A stretch of 55,638 nt of DNA. It comes from Acholeplasmataceae bacterium (GTDB lineage: Bacteria; Bacillota_I; Bacilli_A; Acholeplasmatales; Acholeplasmataceae). Below, in pieces: positions 25,604 to 33,417 of the stretch. The stretch covers positions 1 through 55,638 of the forward strand of contig JAFGTQ010000045.1 in the NCBI GenBank assembly GCA_016934015.1, read 5' to 3'. The notes under the pieces are model-generated. The model worked only from the letters and a program-made list of their open reading frames with translations. It made no database searches and was not told the DNA's origin. The position numbers and the translations under genes are program-made. Numbering within the stretch: position 1 is the first letter of the stretch; each line of letters starts with the position of its first letter.

Positions 25604-26056
25604 TTATAAGCCCTTCTTTCGCATGGATTCTGTCTTGTTCATAAAATTCATTTTACCCACAGGTTTTTCTAAATCGATGACTTTTGTTTTAAAAATATAA
25701 TCATGGATGGTTCTCGATGTTTTTTCGTTAATAAAAAAGAATGCAATGATTAAATAAAGACCAAATGTCATGAAGCTGAGTGCTAAACGAAAGACATCTC
25801 TTAAAATAATTCGCCATAATTTTAAATCATTACCATCGAGATCGACTGTTTTAATCTTTTGGATTCTTTTCCCAAAGGTTTGACCTCTTGAAAAAAAGTG
25901 TGGTAACACATAAAAAACAAATGCAGCTGTTACTGAAATAATATAAGGAATCGCACGTATTTCTGTTCCTGTAAATAGTGATAATATAACAAAAATCATG
26001 ACACCTGATGTGTCAATCGCGAACGCTCGAACACGTTTCTCAAATGAAGGAACCAT
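25604..26056 (-). CDS. RDD-family membrane protein
   Basis: 150 residues with three hydrophobic segments and the RDD-family pattern: an N-terminal KRVRAFAIDTSGV, the central FGKRIQKIKTVDLDG and a conserved RDVFRL in the next helix region. RDD proteins are small membrane proteins, some implicated in ion exchange; function here is unknown. The ATG at 26056 is well spaced from GAGGTG; the frame opens three codons earlier at a GTG that lies in the Shine-Dalgarno itself. It heads the RDD-amylase-DUF1189 operon. Confidence 0.8.
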   Translation of the reverse strand: MVPSFEKRVRAFAIDTSGVMIFVILSLFTGTEIRAIPYIISVTAAFVFYVLPHFFSRGQTFGKRIQKIKTVDLDGNDLKLWRIILRDVFRLALSFMTFGLYLIIAFFFINEKTSRTIHDYIFKTKVIDLEKPVGKMNFMNKTESMRKKGL

Positions 26057-26084
26057 AGTCAACACCTCTTCTTCGTCTAAAATT

Positions 26085-26093
26085 ATTATAGCA
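26085..26093 (-). promoter_or_regulatory. Extended -10 promoter of the RDD-amylase operon
   Basis: Minus-strand TGCTATAAT is a perfect extended -10, 29 bases before the ATG. No LacI-type box is visible near it. Confidence 0.55.
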
Positions 26094-26117
26094 TAGGTTC
26101 AATTGATCAAAAAAAGA

Positions 26118-26132
26118 AAGACCCGAGGTCTT
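26118..26132 (-). terminator. Terminator after the Ig-like lipoprotein gene
   Basis: Minus-strand AAGACC, loop TCG and GGTCTT form a short stem followed by TCT7. It lies a few bases after the stop codon at 26136. Confidence 0.65.
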
Positions 26133-26135
26133 ATC

Positions 26136-26453
26136 TTACTCAATTACCATAATCATACAGGAAGATGCACCTGTATTACCAGCTTTATCAGTCACTGTAT
26201 AAATAATCCGATAGATTCCCGGATTTTCTAAGTCTACCTCAGATAAATCAACTTCAATTAAATCTGTGATATCTCCATCATAGTTATCTAAAGCAGTCAA
26301 ACCATTCAAATAATTGGGTTCAGGATCACCCATAAAATAGGTGATATCTTTAGCACCTGAAATATGTGGTGGTACAACATCTGGTTCTTTTTGACATCCC
26401 ATCAGCGAAAGAACCGTTAAAATCAATACGAATATGAATAAAAATCTTTTCAT
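26136..26453 (-). CDS. Small lipoprotein with one Ig-like (DUF5011-type) domain
   Basis: 105 residues, with a lipobox LMGC at Cys20 and then a single Ig-like domain of about 75 residues. The diagnostic pattern is DNYDGDITDLIEV followed by GIYRIIYTVTDKAGNTG, the same pattern as in the C-terminal domain of the secreted CBM protein (DDRDGDLTSF, GDYTIMLQVSDKWGN). DUF5011-type domains normally occur as repeats in large surface proteins, so a one-domain lipoprotein is unusual. It has its own terminator. It might dock other surface proteins; that is speculation. Confidence 0.8.
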   Translation of the reverse strand: MKRFLFIFVLILTVLSLMGCQKEPDVVPPHISGAKDITYFMGDPEPNYLNGLTALDNYDGDITDLIEVDLSEVDLENPGIYRIIYTVTDKAGNTGASSCMIMVIE

Positions 26454-26503
26454 TTCATCACTCTTTTCACATGATATTGTATCATAATTTTAATATTTCC
26501 ATA

Positions 26504-26512
26504 TGTTATAAT
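26504..26512 (+). promoter_or_regulatory. Extended -10 promoter of the glycerophosphodiesterase gene
   Basis: TGTTATAAT is a perfect extended -10, with its last base 26 bases before the ATG. Confidence 0.55.
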
Positions 26513-26538
26513 AGATAACAAGAACATGAGGTGCACAT

Positions 26539-27288
26539 ATGAAAGATTTAACATGGTTAAAAAATGATAATATTGCTCATCGAGGATTACATCAAAAAGA
26601 TTTTTCGGTTGTAGAAAACTCAATGACTGCTTTTAAAGAAGCGATGAATTATCAATATTCGATTGAGTGTGATATCAATGTTTTAAAAGATGGAACTGTC
26701 GTCGTTTTCCATGATAAAGACTTCAAACGCTTATGTCAAAAAGATGTGAAGTTATCTGATGTTACATACGATGAAATCAAAGATTTTAAACTTAAAAATA
26801 CACAAGATCATATTCCAACACTCAAGGAAGTTTTAGATTTTGTTGATGGAAAAGTTAATTTATTGATTGAGTTAAAACCTCATGGTAATAAAGACTTACT
26901 TTGTAAGAAATTTATGGAAACTATTGTTTCTTACAAAGGAAATTACGCCGTCTTTTCATTTCATCCCGGTATTCTTTCATGGTTCAAAAAACATTATCCT
27001 GATGTAATTCGAGGACAAATTACAGAATATTTTAAAAATGATAACAAGATGAAACCTTATATGAAATATTTGATGAAAACTCTCTTTTTTAATCGTTTTA
27101 CGAAACCTGACTTCATTAGCTATGGTATATATGATTTACCAAACAAGTGGGCTGATAAAACTAAGAAAAAAGGCATAACTGTCATTAGTTATGCCGCAAG
27201 ATCTCAAAAAGAATTAGATTTTGTAAGATCACGTTATGATAATGTCGTATTTGAATATTTTATTCCCAAACAAAAAAGCGATTCCTAA
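26539..27288 (+). CDS. Glycerophosphodiester phosphodiesterase
   Basis: 249 residues of the GDPD TIM-barrel family, which splits glycerophosphodiesters from phospholipid turnover into glycerol-3-phosphate and an alcohol. Metal and catalytic motifs are visible: NIAHRG at 11-16, ENSMTAF, ECDINVLKDG and VVFHD, then LIELKPHG. There is no signal peptide, so it acts in the cytoplasm (UgpQ-like). GAGGTG precedes the ATG. It is monocistronic between a promoter at 26504 and the hairpin at 27275. Confidence 0.9.
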   Translation: MKDLTWLKNDNIAHRGLHQKDFSVVENSMTAFKEAMNYQYSIECDINVLKDGTVVVFHDKDFKRLCQKDVKLSDVTYDEIKDFKLKNTQDHIPTLKEVLDFVDGKVNLLIELKPHGNKDLLCKKFMETIVSYKGNYAVFSFHPGILSWFKKHYPDVIRGQITEYFKNDNKMKPYMKYLMKTLFFNRFTKPDFISYGIYDLPNKWADKTKKKGITVISYAARSQKELDFVRSRYDNVVFEYFIPKQKSDS

Positions 27289-27299
27289 GGAGTCGCTTT
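27275..27299. terminator. Terminator whose loop is the stop codon
   Basis: AAAGCGATTCC pairs with GGAGTCGCTTT with one G-T pair; the three-base loop is the TAA stop of the glycerophosphodiesterase gene. It can serve the convergent MFS gene too. Confidence 0.75.
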
Positions 27300-27308
27300 A
27301 TTAATTTA

Positions 27309-28907
27309 TTAATCCATATCTACATCAAAATTTTCTAAGATGTCTTTCTTTTCAATTTTAGCGTCTCCATGTTTCGTGAAGAACATTGTAATGAATGCAA
27401 CTGCAACAAAGAATGTTGCATATGGGAATAATACTTTTTGGTGAATGGTATCCATTAAAATACCCGATAAAATTGGAGTTAATATTTGAGCTGCCATCGA
27501 GAATGTATAATAATATCCGGTGTATTTTCCTACGTTTGAGCCTTTTGCAAGTTCAACCACCATTGGATAAGAGTTGACGTTAATCGTTGCCCAACCAATA
27601 CCAGTCAATCCAAAGACGATATACATCACCCAACCTGTATCTTTAGATAAGAAGAATACAGATCCAAAGCATAGAGTAAGTAATATGATACCAGCTAAAA
27701 TCATTTTTTTACGACCAAATTTAGTCGATAAAATGCCGATGGGGATAAAGGTCGCAATCGCAGTGACGTTTGCGACTAATAATGGCACAGTAAATGATGA
27801 AAGTTGTAAAATCTTTGGTGCGTAATCGGATACTTTCGTCATCACAGCGTTATAGCCCATAAACCATAAGAAGACTGATCCTAAAATTAAGAACAATGAA
27901 ATCTTTTTATCTCTTGGAAGTTCAGCCATATCATGCATTTCACTTTCATCTTCAACAAGATTATATTTAATATCAAGTTCTTCTCTTTCTTTGACAAGTT
28001 TAGGTTCTTTAACTTTCCATAAGAAGAATGCTAAGATTAAGAGCATAATAATACCAACTGTTATAAATGCCATTTGATAGCTGACGTAAGATTTTCCGCC
28101 TAATCCATAGAGAGTCATCATAATCAGTGCGGTAACACCAGCAGCTGAACCCATTAAATTAATGACAGCATTTGCTTTACTACGAAGTGGTTTCGGTGTG
28201 ACATCCGGCATGAGTGATACAGCTGGCGATCTAAAGGTCGACATCGCAACTAATGCAACAAATAAAATGACAATGAATACAATAAAATTTGTCGGATTTT
28301 GAATCGTTTCTTCCCATGCGAGATTACTTAAATATGTATGATAATAACCATCCAAGTAAGAAACATCAATGATAGATAACTCTGTTTCTCCAGAAAGTAA
28401 ATCTTGCATCGGTACTAAGGTGTTTTCTTGCCAAGTATCGAATCTTTCTTGTGTAATGTCTCCGGAAAGAAGTTTAGCTCCACGTTCAATCGTCATTTCA
28501 GTCATCATGAGTTGCCAGAAAAGTGGTGTTTGTTTAACATCATCATCCGTATCAACAATGAGTTCATATTTATCAATGATGTTAGTTTCATTAATTCTAT
28601 TCGTTTGAACATTATCTGAAAATGATAATGCAATAAATGCGAATGCAGCAACAATCGTTCCAACAATCACATAAGGAGTTCGTCTTCCTAACTTATGGTT
28701 TGTTTTGTCGGAAAGCGCTCCAAAGAGCGGTAACATAAATAATGCTAAGACGTTATCCAGTGCCATAACAACACCAGACCATGTCTGATTTAAACCAAAT
28801 TTATCAATTAAAATCTTTGTAATAATCGAATCATAAGTTTGCCAAAAAATCGTGATAATAAAAAATGCGAGACCTACATAAAACACTTTTTTGTAGTCGA
28901 GTTTCAT
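27309..28907 (-). CDS. MFS sugar transporter (SLC45/GPH-like)
   Basis: 532 residues with about twelve membrane helices. The first cytoplasmic loop has GALSDKTNHKLGRRTPY, like the D..R.GRR.P motif of SLC45/sucrose-type and GPH carriers. The second half has STKFGRKKMIL. About 100 residues between the third and fourth helices form a polar loop, longer than usual. A di- or oligosaccharide:cation symporter is likely; the nearby glucan island suggests maltose, but this gene has its own extended -10 promoter and no LacI box, so the substrate is open. AGGTGAC precedes the ATG. Confidence 0.78.
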   Translation of the reverse strand: MKLDYKKVFYVGLAFFIITIFWQTYDSIITKILIDKFGLNQTWSGVVMALDNVLALFMLPLFGALSDKTNHKLGRRTPYVIVGTIVAAFAFIALSFSDNVQTNRINETNIIDKYELIVDTDDDVKQTPLFWQLMMTEMTIERGAKLLSGDITQERFDTWQENTLVPMQDLLSGETELSIIDVSYLDGYYHTYLSNLAWEETIQNPTNFIVFIVILFVALVAMSTFRSPAVSLMPDVTPKPLRSKANAVINLMGSAAGVTALIMMTLYGLGGKSYVSYQMAFITVGIIMLLILAFFLWKVKEPKLVKEREELDIKYNLVEDESEMHDMAELPRDKKISLFLILGSVFLWFMGYNAVMTKVSDYAPKILQLSSFTVPLLVANVTAIATFIPIGILSTKFGRKKMILAGIILLTLCFGSVFFLSKDTGWVMYIVFGLTGIGWATINVNSYPMVVELAKGSNVGKYTGYYYTFSMAAQILTPILSGILMDTIHQKVLFPYATFFVAVAFITMFFTKHGDAKIEKKDILENFDVDMD

Positions 28908-28946
28908 AATGTCACCTGTTCATCTTTCTTTGTTATCTTAATTGTT

Positions 28947-28955
28947 ATTATAGCA
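28947..28955 (-). promoter_or_regulatory. Extended -10 promoter of the MFS gene
   Basis: Minus-strand TGCTATAAT, 40 bases before the ATG of the transporter. Confidence 0.55.
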
Positions 28956-28985
28956 TGAATTTTTTAAATTTATCCATGACAAAAA

Positions 28986-29011
28986 GGCGATGCTTCAATT
29001 GAAACATCGCC
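28986..29011 (-). terminator. Terminator of the 2-oxoacid oxidoreductase operon
   Basis: On the minus strand GGCGATGTTTC, loop AATT and GAAGCATCGCC form an 11-bp stem with one G-T pair, followed by T5, just after the gamma-subunit stop. Confidence 0.8.
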
Positions 29012-29018
29012 TCATTTA

Positions 29019-29552
29019 TTAAATGGATTCAAATCCTCGCGCTAAGGCTTTTTGATTCACAGGTAATAATCCAACCTTCTTTTCTCCAAGAAAATACTTA
29101 AGAGATTCCATAATGACTTCTTCTTTAAAAATATCGACTTTCTTTAAATATGCACCAAGCATGACCATATTGGCTACTTGAGGTACATCCAGTTCAGCTG
29201 CGATATCATTCATTGAAATGCCATAGATATGATAATCTGTTGGTTCAATATCACCTTTGATTAAACTCTTGTTATAAAATAAATTCCCGCCTGGTTTAAC
29301 CTTATCACCAAATTTAGTTAAGGATGGTTCATTAAAGACTAATAAATCATCAGACTTACTAAAAACAGGTGAATAAATTGGTTTATCACTCACAACGATG
29401 GAACAGTTTGCTGTCCCACCACGTGTTTCAGGTCCATAGGTTGGAACCCAAAGACTATAGAGTCCTTGTTTATTTGCTGCATGTGCCATGAGTTGTCCGG
29501 TTAACATGACACCTTGACCACCAAAACCTGCAATACGAATGGTTCTAATCAT
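29019..29552 (-). CDS. 2-oxoacid:ferredoxin oxidoreductase, gamma subunit
   Basis: About 177 residues. The N-terminal IRIAGFGGQGVMLTGQLM and PTYGPETRGGTANC are signatures of the gamma domain of pyruvate/2-oxoacid:ferredoxin oxidoreductases, which binds CoA. It completes the four-subunit enzyme with the two genes upstream and the ferredoxin. The ATG at 29552 gives the family's usual N-terminus and overlaps the beta-subunit end by eight bases; an in-frame GTG eight codons earlier is less likely. Confidence 0.9.
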   Translation of the reverse strand: MIRTIRIAGFGGQGVMLTGQLMAHAANKQGLYSLWVPTYGPETRGGTANCSIVVSDKPIYSPVFSKSDDLLVFNEPSLTKFGDKVKPGGNLFYNKSLIKGDIEPTDYHIYGISMNDIAAELDVPQVANMVMLGAYLKKVDIFKEEVIMESLKYFLGEKKVGLLPVNQKALARGFESI

Positions 29553-30288
29553 TTTGTTCAATATCCTTATAAACACCGAGTGGATAGACAGGAATCATAT
29601 GTTCTTTTGCCCAATCCATGGCTTCTCTTGGTTTCATTCCCCAGTTTACCGGACATGTGGAAACTACTTCAATTAATGTGAAACCTTTTTTCTCGATTTG
29701 ATACATAAATGCTTTTTTAATGGCCTTCTTCGCTTTACGAATATTACCAATGTCGGTTAACGCAACTCTTTCAACATAGGCTGCACGATCGATTGTCGCA
29801 AATAATTCAGAGATATGCATGGGGTTTCCATGTTGAATTGTGTTACGTCCATCTTGTGCAGTGGTAGCTTTTTGACCTAATAATGTTGTAGGAGCCATTT
29901 GACCACCGGTCATACCATAAGTTGCATTATTCGCTAAAATAACAGTAATATTTTCACCACGGTTAGCAGCATGAATTGTCTCAGCAATCCCAATGGATGC
30001 TAAATCGCCATCACCTTGATATGTGAAAACCACATTATCAGGTAACACTCTTTTTACACCTGTTGCGAGCGCACATGCACGACCATGTGGTGCTTGTTGG
30101 AAATCACAATTAAAATATTCATAACTAAACACAGAACATCCAACCGATGCAATACCTACTGTATGGTCTAATACATTGAGTTCTTCAAGAACTTCTGCAA
30201 CAAGTTTATGCAAAATACCATGGGTACAACCTGGACAATAGTGAGTTTTGACATCAGTTAAGCCTTTTGATCTCTCATACTTAATCAT
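29545..30288 (-). CDS. 2-oxoacid:ferredoxin oxidoreductase, beta (TPP-binding) subunit
   Basis: 247 residues. It binds thiamine diphosphate and Mg through GDGDLASIG with the following ANNATYGMTGGQ, and has the cysteines CPGC and GCSVF expected for a 4Fe-4S cluster in this subunit family. It decarboxylates the 2-oxoacid and passes electrons to ferredoxin. The ATG at 30288 overlaps the alpha stop as ATGA, so translation is coupled. Substrate preference is inferred from the linked dehydrogenase, not from this chain. Confidence 0.92.
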   Translation of the reverse strand: MIKYERSKGLTDVKTHYCPGCTHGILHKLVAEVLEELNVLDHTVGIASVGCSVFSYEYFNCDFQQAPHGRACALATGVKRVLPDNVVFTYQGDGDLASIGIAETIHAANRGENITVILANNATYGMTGGQMAPTTLLGQKATTAQDGRNTIQHGNPMHISELFATIDRAAYVERVALTDIGNIRKAKKAIKKAFMYQIEKKGFTLIEVVSTCPVNWGMKPREAMDWAKEHMIPVYPLGVYKDIEQND

Positions 30289-31355
30289 TGTTCCACCACC
30301 CACTTATCATAATTTAATATCGCATCAACCACTTCTTCAGGTTCAGGAACAATACCACCAGGACGGCCATAGAATGCAATTTGATGACGACCTTTATTTG
30401 AAATTAAAACATCATCTAACATTTGACCCATACTCATTTCAGTCACTAAGATTCCTTTACAATCTTTCGGAATCAAATCGAATGCTTTCTTTGGGTATGG
30501 CCAAAGTGTAATCGGACGAATCATACCGACATTAATGCCTTTTTCTTTCAACGATTCAATGGCTGAACGAGAAATTCTCGCCATCGTTCCATAAGCAACA
30601 ATGACATAATCCGCTTTTTCCATGTTGATCAGTTCAACTTGTGTTTCGTGCTTAATAATTTCTCTGTATTTATCACGCAAATGATAATTATGTTGTTCTA
30701 AATATAGAGGATCTAATCCGAGTGAATTGATAATATTTCTTCCTGGGTGATTTTTCGTACCAGTTGTCGCATAAGTTTTAGGTTCTAAATGACGTTTTTT
30801 AACCGGCTTATCCATGTCAACAGATTCCATCATTTGACCAATAAGACCATCCACTAAAACCATGACGGGATTACGATATTGATCAGCAATATCAAAACCT
30901 TGTTTAATTAAATCAACCGTTTCTTGAATCGATTCTGGAGCTAAAACAACCACATGATAGTCACCATTTCCACCACCACGAGTCGCTTGAAAATAATCGG
31001 CTTGTGAAGGAGAAATACCACCTAAACCGGGGCCAGCTCTCATCACAGATACAATGAGTGCTGGTAATTCAGCACCAGCAATATAACTAATACCTTCTTG
31101 TTTTAAAGCGATACCAACAGATGAAGACGATGTCATCACTCTTGCACCTGCACCTGCAGCACCATAAACCATGTTGATTGCTGCAACTTCAGATTCTGCT
31201 TGAACGAAAATCTTTCCTCGTTCTGCTAAATACTTCGATAAATATTCAGGTACTTCATTTTGAGGTGTAATTGGATAACCAAAGAAAGCATCTAAACCTG
31301 CATTAACTGCAGCTAAAGCAATCGCTTGATTTCCTTTCATTAATACTTTTGCCAT
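30285..31355 (-). CDS. 2-oxoacid:ferredoxin oxidoreductase, alpha subunit
   Basis: 356 residues. The family signature is ALAAVNAGLDAFFGYPITPQNEV, and MTSSSSVGIALKQEG and SVMRAGPGLGGISPSQ follow. The length fits VorB/KorA-type alpha subunits. The ATG at 31355 overlaps the ferredoxin stop by one base (TGATG); reading further upstream would run through the ferredoxin gene. With leucine/valine-type dehydrogenase in the same operon, the substrate is most likely a branched-chain 2-oxoacid (VOR type), although 2-oxoglutarate (KOR) cannot be excluded. Confidence 0.9.
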   Translation of the reverse strand: MAKVLMKGNQAIALAAVNAGLDAFFGYPITPQNEVPEYLSKYLAERGKIFVQAESEVAAINMVYGAAGAGARVMTSSSSVGIALKQEGISYIAGAELPALIVSVMRAGPGLGGISPSQADYFQATRGGGNGDYHVVVLAPESIQETVDLIKQGFDIADQYRNPVMVLVDGLIGQMMESVDMDKPVKKRHLEPKTYATTGTKNHPGRNIINSLGLDPLYLEQHNYHLRDKYREIIKHETQVELINMEKADYVIVAYGTMARISRSAIESLKEKGINVGMIRPITLWPYPKKAFDLIPKDCKGILVTEMSMGQMLDDVLISNKGRHQIAFYGRPGGIVPEPEEVVDAILNYDKWVVEQ

Positions 31356-31573
31356 CAGTCTATCGCCTCCACTGTAATCACTGAATCTGGACATACGATT
31401 GCACATTGTGCACATGCAATACATTTATCCATATCGGTGACTGAGATTAAGCGATACCCATTTGAGTTCATTCGATCTTTGTCAAGATACAAAATGTTGA
31501 CTGGGCAGAAAGATGTACAAAGTTCACATCCCTTACATGCTTCATCATCAAATGTTAATTTGCCCTTTTTCAC
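31355..31573 (-). CDS. 2[4Fe-4S] ferredoxin subunit of the 2-oxoacid oxidoreductase
   Basis: 72 residues with two complete cluster motifs: CKGCELCTSFCP and CIACAQCAIVCP. As the delta subunit it relays electrons from the TPP subunit to external ferredoxin. It follows the dehydrogenase by 11 bases and overlaps the alpha start by one base. Confidence 0.93.
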   Translation of the reverse strand: MKKGKLTFDDEACKGCELCTSFCPVNILYLDKDRMNSNGYRLISVTDMDKCIACAQCAIVCPDSVITVEAID

Positions 31574-31584
31574 TAAATCACTCC

Positions 31585-32664
31585 CTATCTTTTAATGTAG
31601 TTATCGTGGATATTTTTCATACATTGAATACGATTTTTAGCAAATACTTTTGCTGCTTGGTTCGTATTAATGTCTTCGCGTTCTGCAATTTTATAAATTT
31701 CTAATAAACGATCATAAATCTTTTCAATATCACGAATTGCACGGCCTTCATTGTATTCTTTTAATTCATGATAAACGTTAATTAAACCACCCGCATTAAT
31801 GACAAAATCAGGTGCATATAAAATGCCTTTATCTTTTAGCATGTTGCCATGAATGTCTTCATCTAAAAGGACATTATTTGCAGTACCTGCAATAATACTT
31901 GCCTTAATTTGTGGGATTGTTTCATCATTGAGCATACCACCAAGTGCACAAGGTGATAGGACATCAACGTCTAATTTCCAATAATCTTTAGGTGCTACAA
32001 ATTCAACTTGTGGATGTTCTTTTTTCATCCGATCAATATATTTTTGGTTAATTTCTGAGAAATAAACTTTCTTAGCGCCATGTTCTAATAATAATTTGGT
32101 TAAATAATAACCTGTTTGGCCAGTACCTTGAATCGCATAAGTATATTTGCTGATAGTATCATCACCATGCTTATGCATTAAGGCAGAACGGATACCATGA
32201 AATGCACCAAGTGCAGTTTTTGGTGATGGGTTTCCAGATTTACCTTCTAAACCTACCACGTAATCCGTTTCCATGCTGACAAAATCCATGTCTTTCGTTC
32301 CAGTATTGACATCTTCTGCAGTGATGTATCTTCCATTTAAGCTTTGAACATAACGTCCAAGGGCACGGAAATAACCTTCACTCTTCACTTTGTCTGGATC
32401 ACCAATTAAGACGGTTTTTCCTCCACCTAAATTTAGTCCAGCAGCTGCAGCTTTGTAACTCATACCTCTTGCAAGTCTTAAACAGTCAATAACTGCTTCC
32501 TCTTCACTCGCATAGTTCCACAGTCTAGTACCACCAAGGGCTGGTCCTAACGTGGTGTTGTGAATACATGTAATTCCTTTCAAACCTGTCGTTCTGTCAT
32601 AAAAATATACGACTTGCTCGTACTGATGTTTCGCCATATAGTCGAAAACTTTGAAATCGCTCAT
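31585..32664 (-). CDS. Leucine/valine/phenylalanine dehydrogenase (Glu/Leu/Phe/Val dehydrogenase family)
   Basis: 359 residues. The N-terminal catalytic domain shows LGPALGGTRLW and GLNLGGGKTVLIGD with the active-site Lys; a Rossmann domain follows with the motif IQGTGQTGYYL. It deaminates a branched-chain or aromatic amino acid to the 2-oxoacid with NAD. Downstream oxidoreductase genes would then make the acyl-CoA. The second ATG (32664) is six bases from GGAG and is preferred over the first (32667). The operon carries a cre-like box on its predicted transcription start, consistent with repression when sugar is present. Confidence 0.9.
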   Translation of the reverse strand: MSDFKVFDYMAKHQYEQVVYFYDRTTGLKGITCIHNTTLGPALGGTRLWNYASEEEAVIDCLRLARGMSYKAAAAGLNLGGGKTVLIGDPDKVKSEGYFRALGRYVQSLNGRYITAEDVNTGTKDMDFVSMETDYVVGLEGKSGNPSPKTALGAFHGIRSALMHKHGDDTISKYTYAIQGTGQTGYYLTKLLLEHGAKKVYFSEINQKYIDRMKKEHPQVEFVAPKDYWKLDVDVLSPCALGGMLNDETIPQIKASIIAGTANNVLLDEDIHGNMLKDKGILYAPDFVINAGGLINVYHELKEYNEGRAIRDIEKIYDRLLEIYKIAEREDINTNQAAKVFAKNRIQCMKNIHDNYIKR

Positions 32665-32685
32665 CATAATCTCCTTTCAATTTTC

Positions 32686-32699
32686 TAAAAGCGCTTACA
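32686..32699. promoter_or_regulatory. Cre-like box at the start of the amino-acid oxidation operon
   Basis: Minus-strand TGTAAGCGCTTTTA matches the cre consensus with one mismatch. It lies right after the -10 at 32705-32710 and so covers the predicted start and first bases of the transcript. Confidence 0.6.
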
Positions 32700-32704
32700 T
32701 AAAC

Positions 32705-32713
32705 ATTATAGCA
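32705..32713 (-). promoter_or_regulatory. Extended -10 promoter of the dehydrogenase-oxidoreductase operon
   Basis: Minus-strand TGCTATAAT, a perfect extended -10, 41 bases before the preferred ATG. Confidence 0.6.
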
Positions 32714-32729
32714 TAAGAGCATATAAGAT

Positions 32730-32745
32730 ATATGATAAATCATAT
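32730..32745. promoter_or_regulatory. AT-rich palindrome upstream of the dehydrogenase promoter
   Basis: ATATGAT, AA, ATCATAT is a perfect 7-bp inverted repeat that covers the -35 region of the promoter at 32705. It may be an operator for a second regulator. In DNA this AT-rich, chance cannot be ruled out. Confidence 0.35.
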
Positions 32746-32776
32746 AATTTTTCACATTTGATTTTTTTGCAAAAAA

Positions 32777-32794
32777 ATAAGGCAATCGCCTTAT
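32777..32794 (-). terminator. Terminator of the HD-GYP/msrB/esterase/CAT operon
   Basis: ATAAGGC, AATC, GCCTTAT form a 7-bp stem that includes the stop codon of the CAT-like gene; on the minus strand it is followed by T7. Confidence 0.75.
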
Positions 32795-33417
32795 ATTTTT
32801 TGTAATCTTTTTTCGATATCTTGAATCAATAATCCAAGATGATAACCATCAACAAAACCATGATGAACCTCAATAGAGAAAGGCATGATCAGTTTTCCTT
32901 CGACATCTCTAAATTTACCCCAAACTAGTCTTGGAATTGCATCTTGTGGGTCATGATTTTCAGCATGAGTGACTTGAGTATAAGTCGCCCAAGGAAATGT
33001 CGTGATGTAAACTAAGTCTTTTCGTTTGTCTTCTTCTAAATCAATAAACTGATGACCTTGTTTTATGCTTTTTTCTTTCGCATGTTTGATAAATGTTTGT
33101 TGATCACTTTCATAGTTTATGGTTACAATCCTAAAACGATCAGTGTTTTCAATTAAATCTGTGAATGAAGGATGTATCGTATCAAAATAAACAACATCAT
33201 CTCCTTCCATACGATAATGAAAGGCATCGTGTTCATTGATAACACTCATAACAAAATGAATAAATGATAAATAAAATGACTGTTTATCTTTTTTAACTTT
33301 TTGATAAAAATGAGTGATATCTAATTCAAAAGTCATGATATATCTTGGATGATCTAGCTTTCTAAAATAATCAAATGTACCAAATCGTTCCCAAGTCTTT
33401 AAATCAATTTTCTTCAT
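32791..33417 (-). CDS. Chloramphenicol acetyltransferase (CatA)-like acyltransferase
   Basis: 208 residues, the normal length of a type A CAT monomer. The start KKIDLKTWERFGTFDYFR and the active-site motif VHHGFVDGYHLG with the catalytic His are typical. CoA-dependent O-acetylation of some small molecule is likely. CAT-like proteins of low-GC bacteria are often not antibiotic resistance enzymes, and this one lies in a conserved-looking chromosomal operon. It overlaps the end of the esterase gene by 14 bases. Confidence 0.85.
   Translation of the reverse strand: MKKIDLKTWERFGTFDYFRKLDHPRYIMTFELDITHFYQKVKKDKQSFYLSFIHFVMSVINEHDAFHYRMEGDDVVYFDTIHPSFTDLIENTDRFRIVTINYESDQQTFIKHAKEKSIKQGHQFIDLEEDKRKDLVYITTFPWATYTQVTHAENHDPQDAIPRLVWGKFRDVEGKLIMPFSIEVHHGFVDGYHLGLLIQDIEKRLQKI

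Noticed and set aside
32791-33417. Chloramphenicol resistance gene acquired by transfer
   Set aside because: There are no mobile elements or composition change around it, and it is embedded by overlaps in a chromosomal operon; many CAT-like proteins have other roles.
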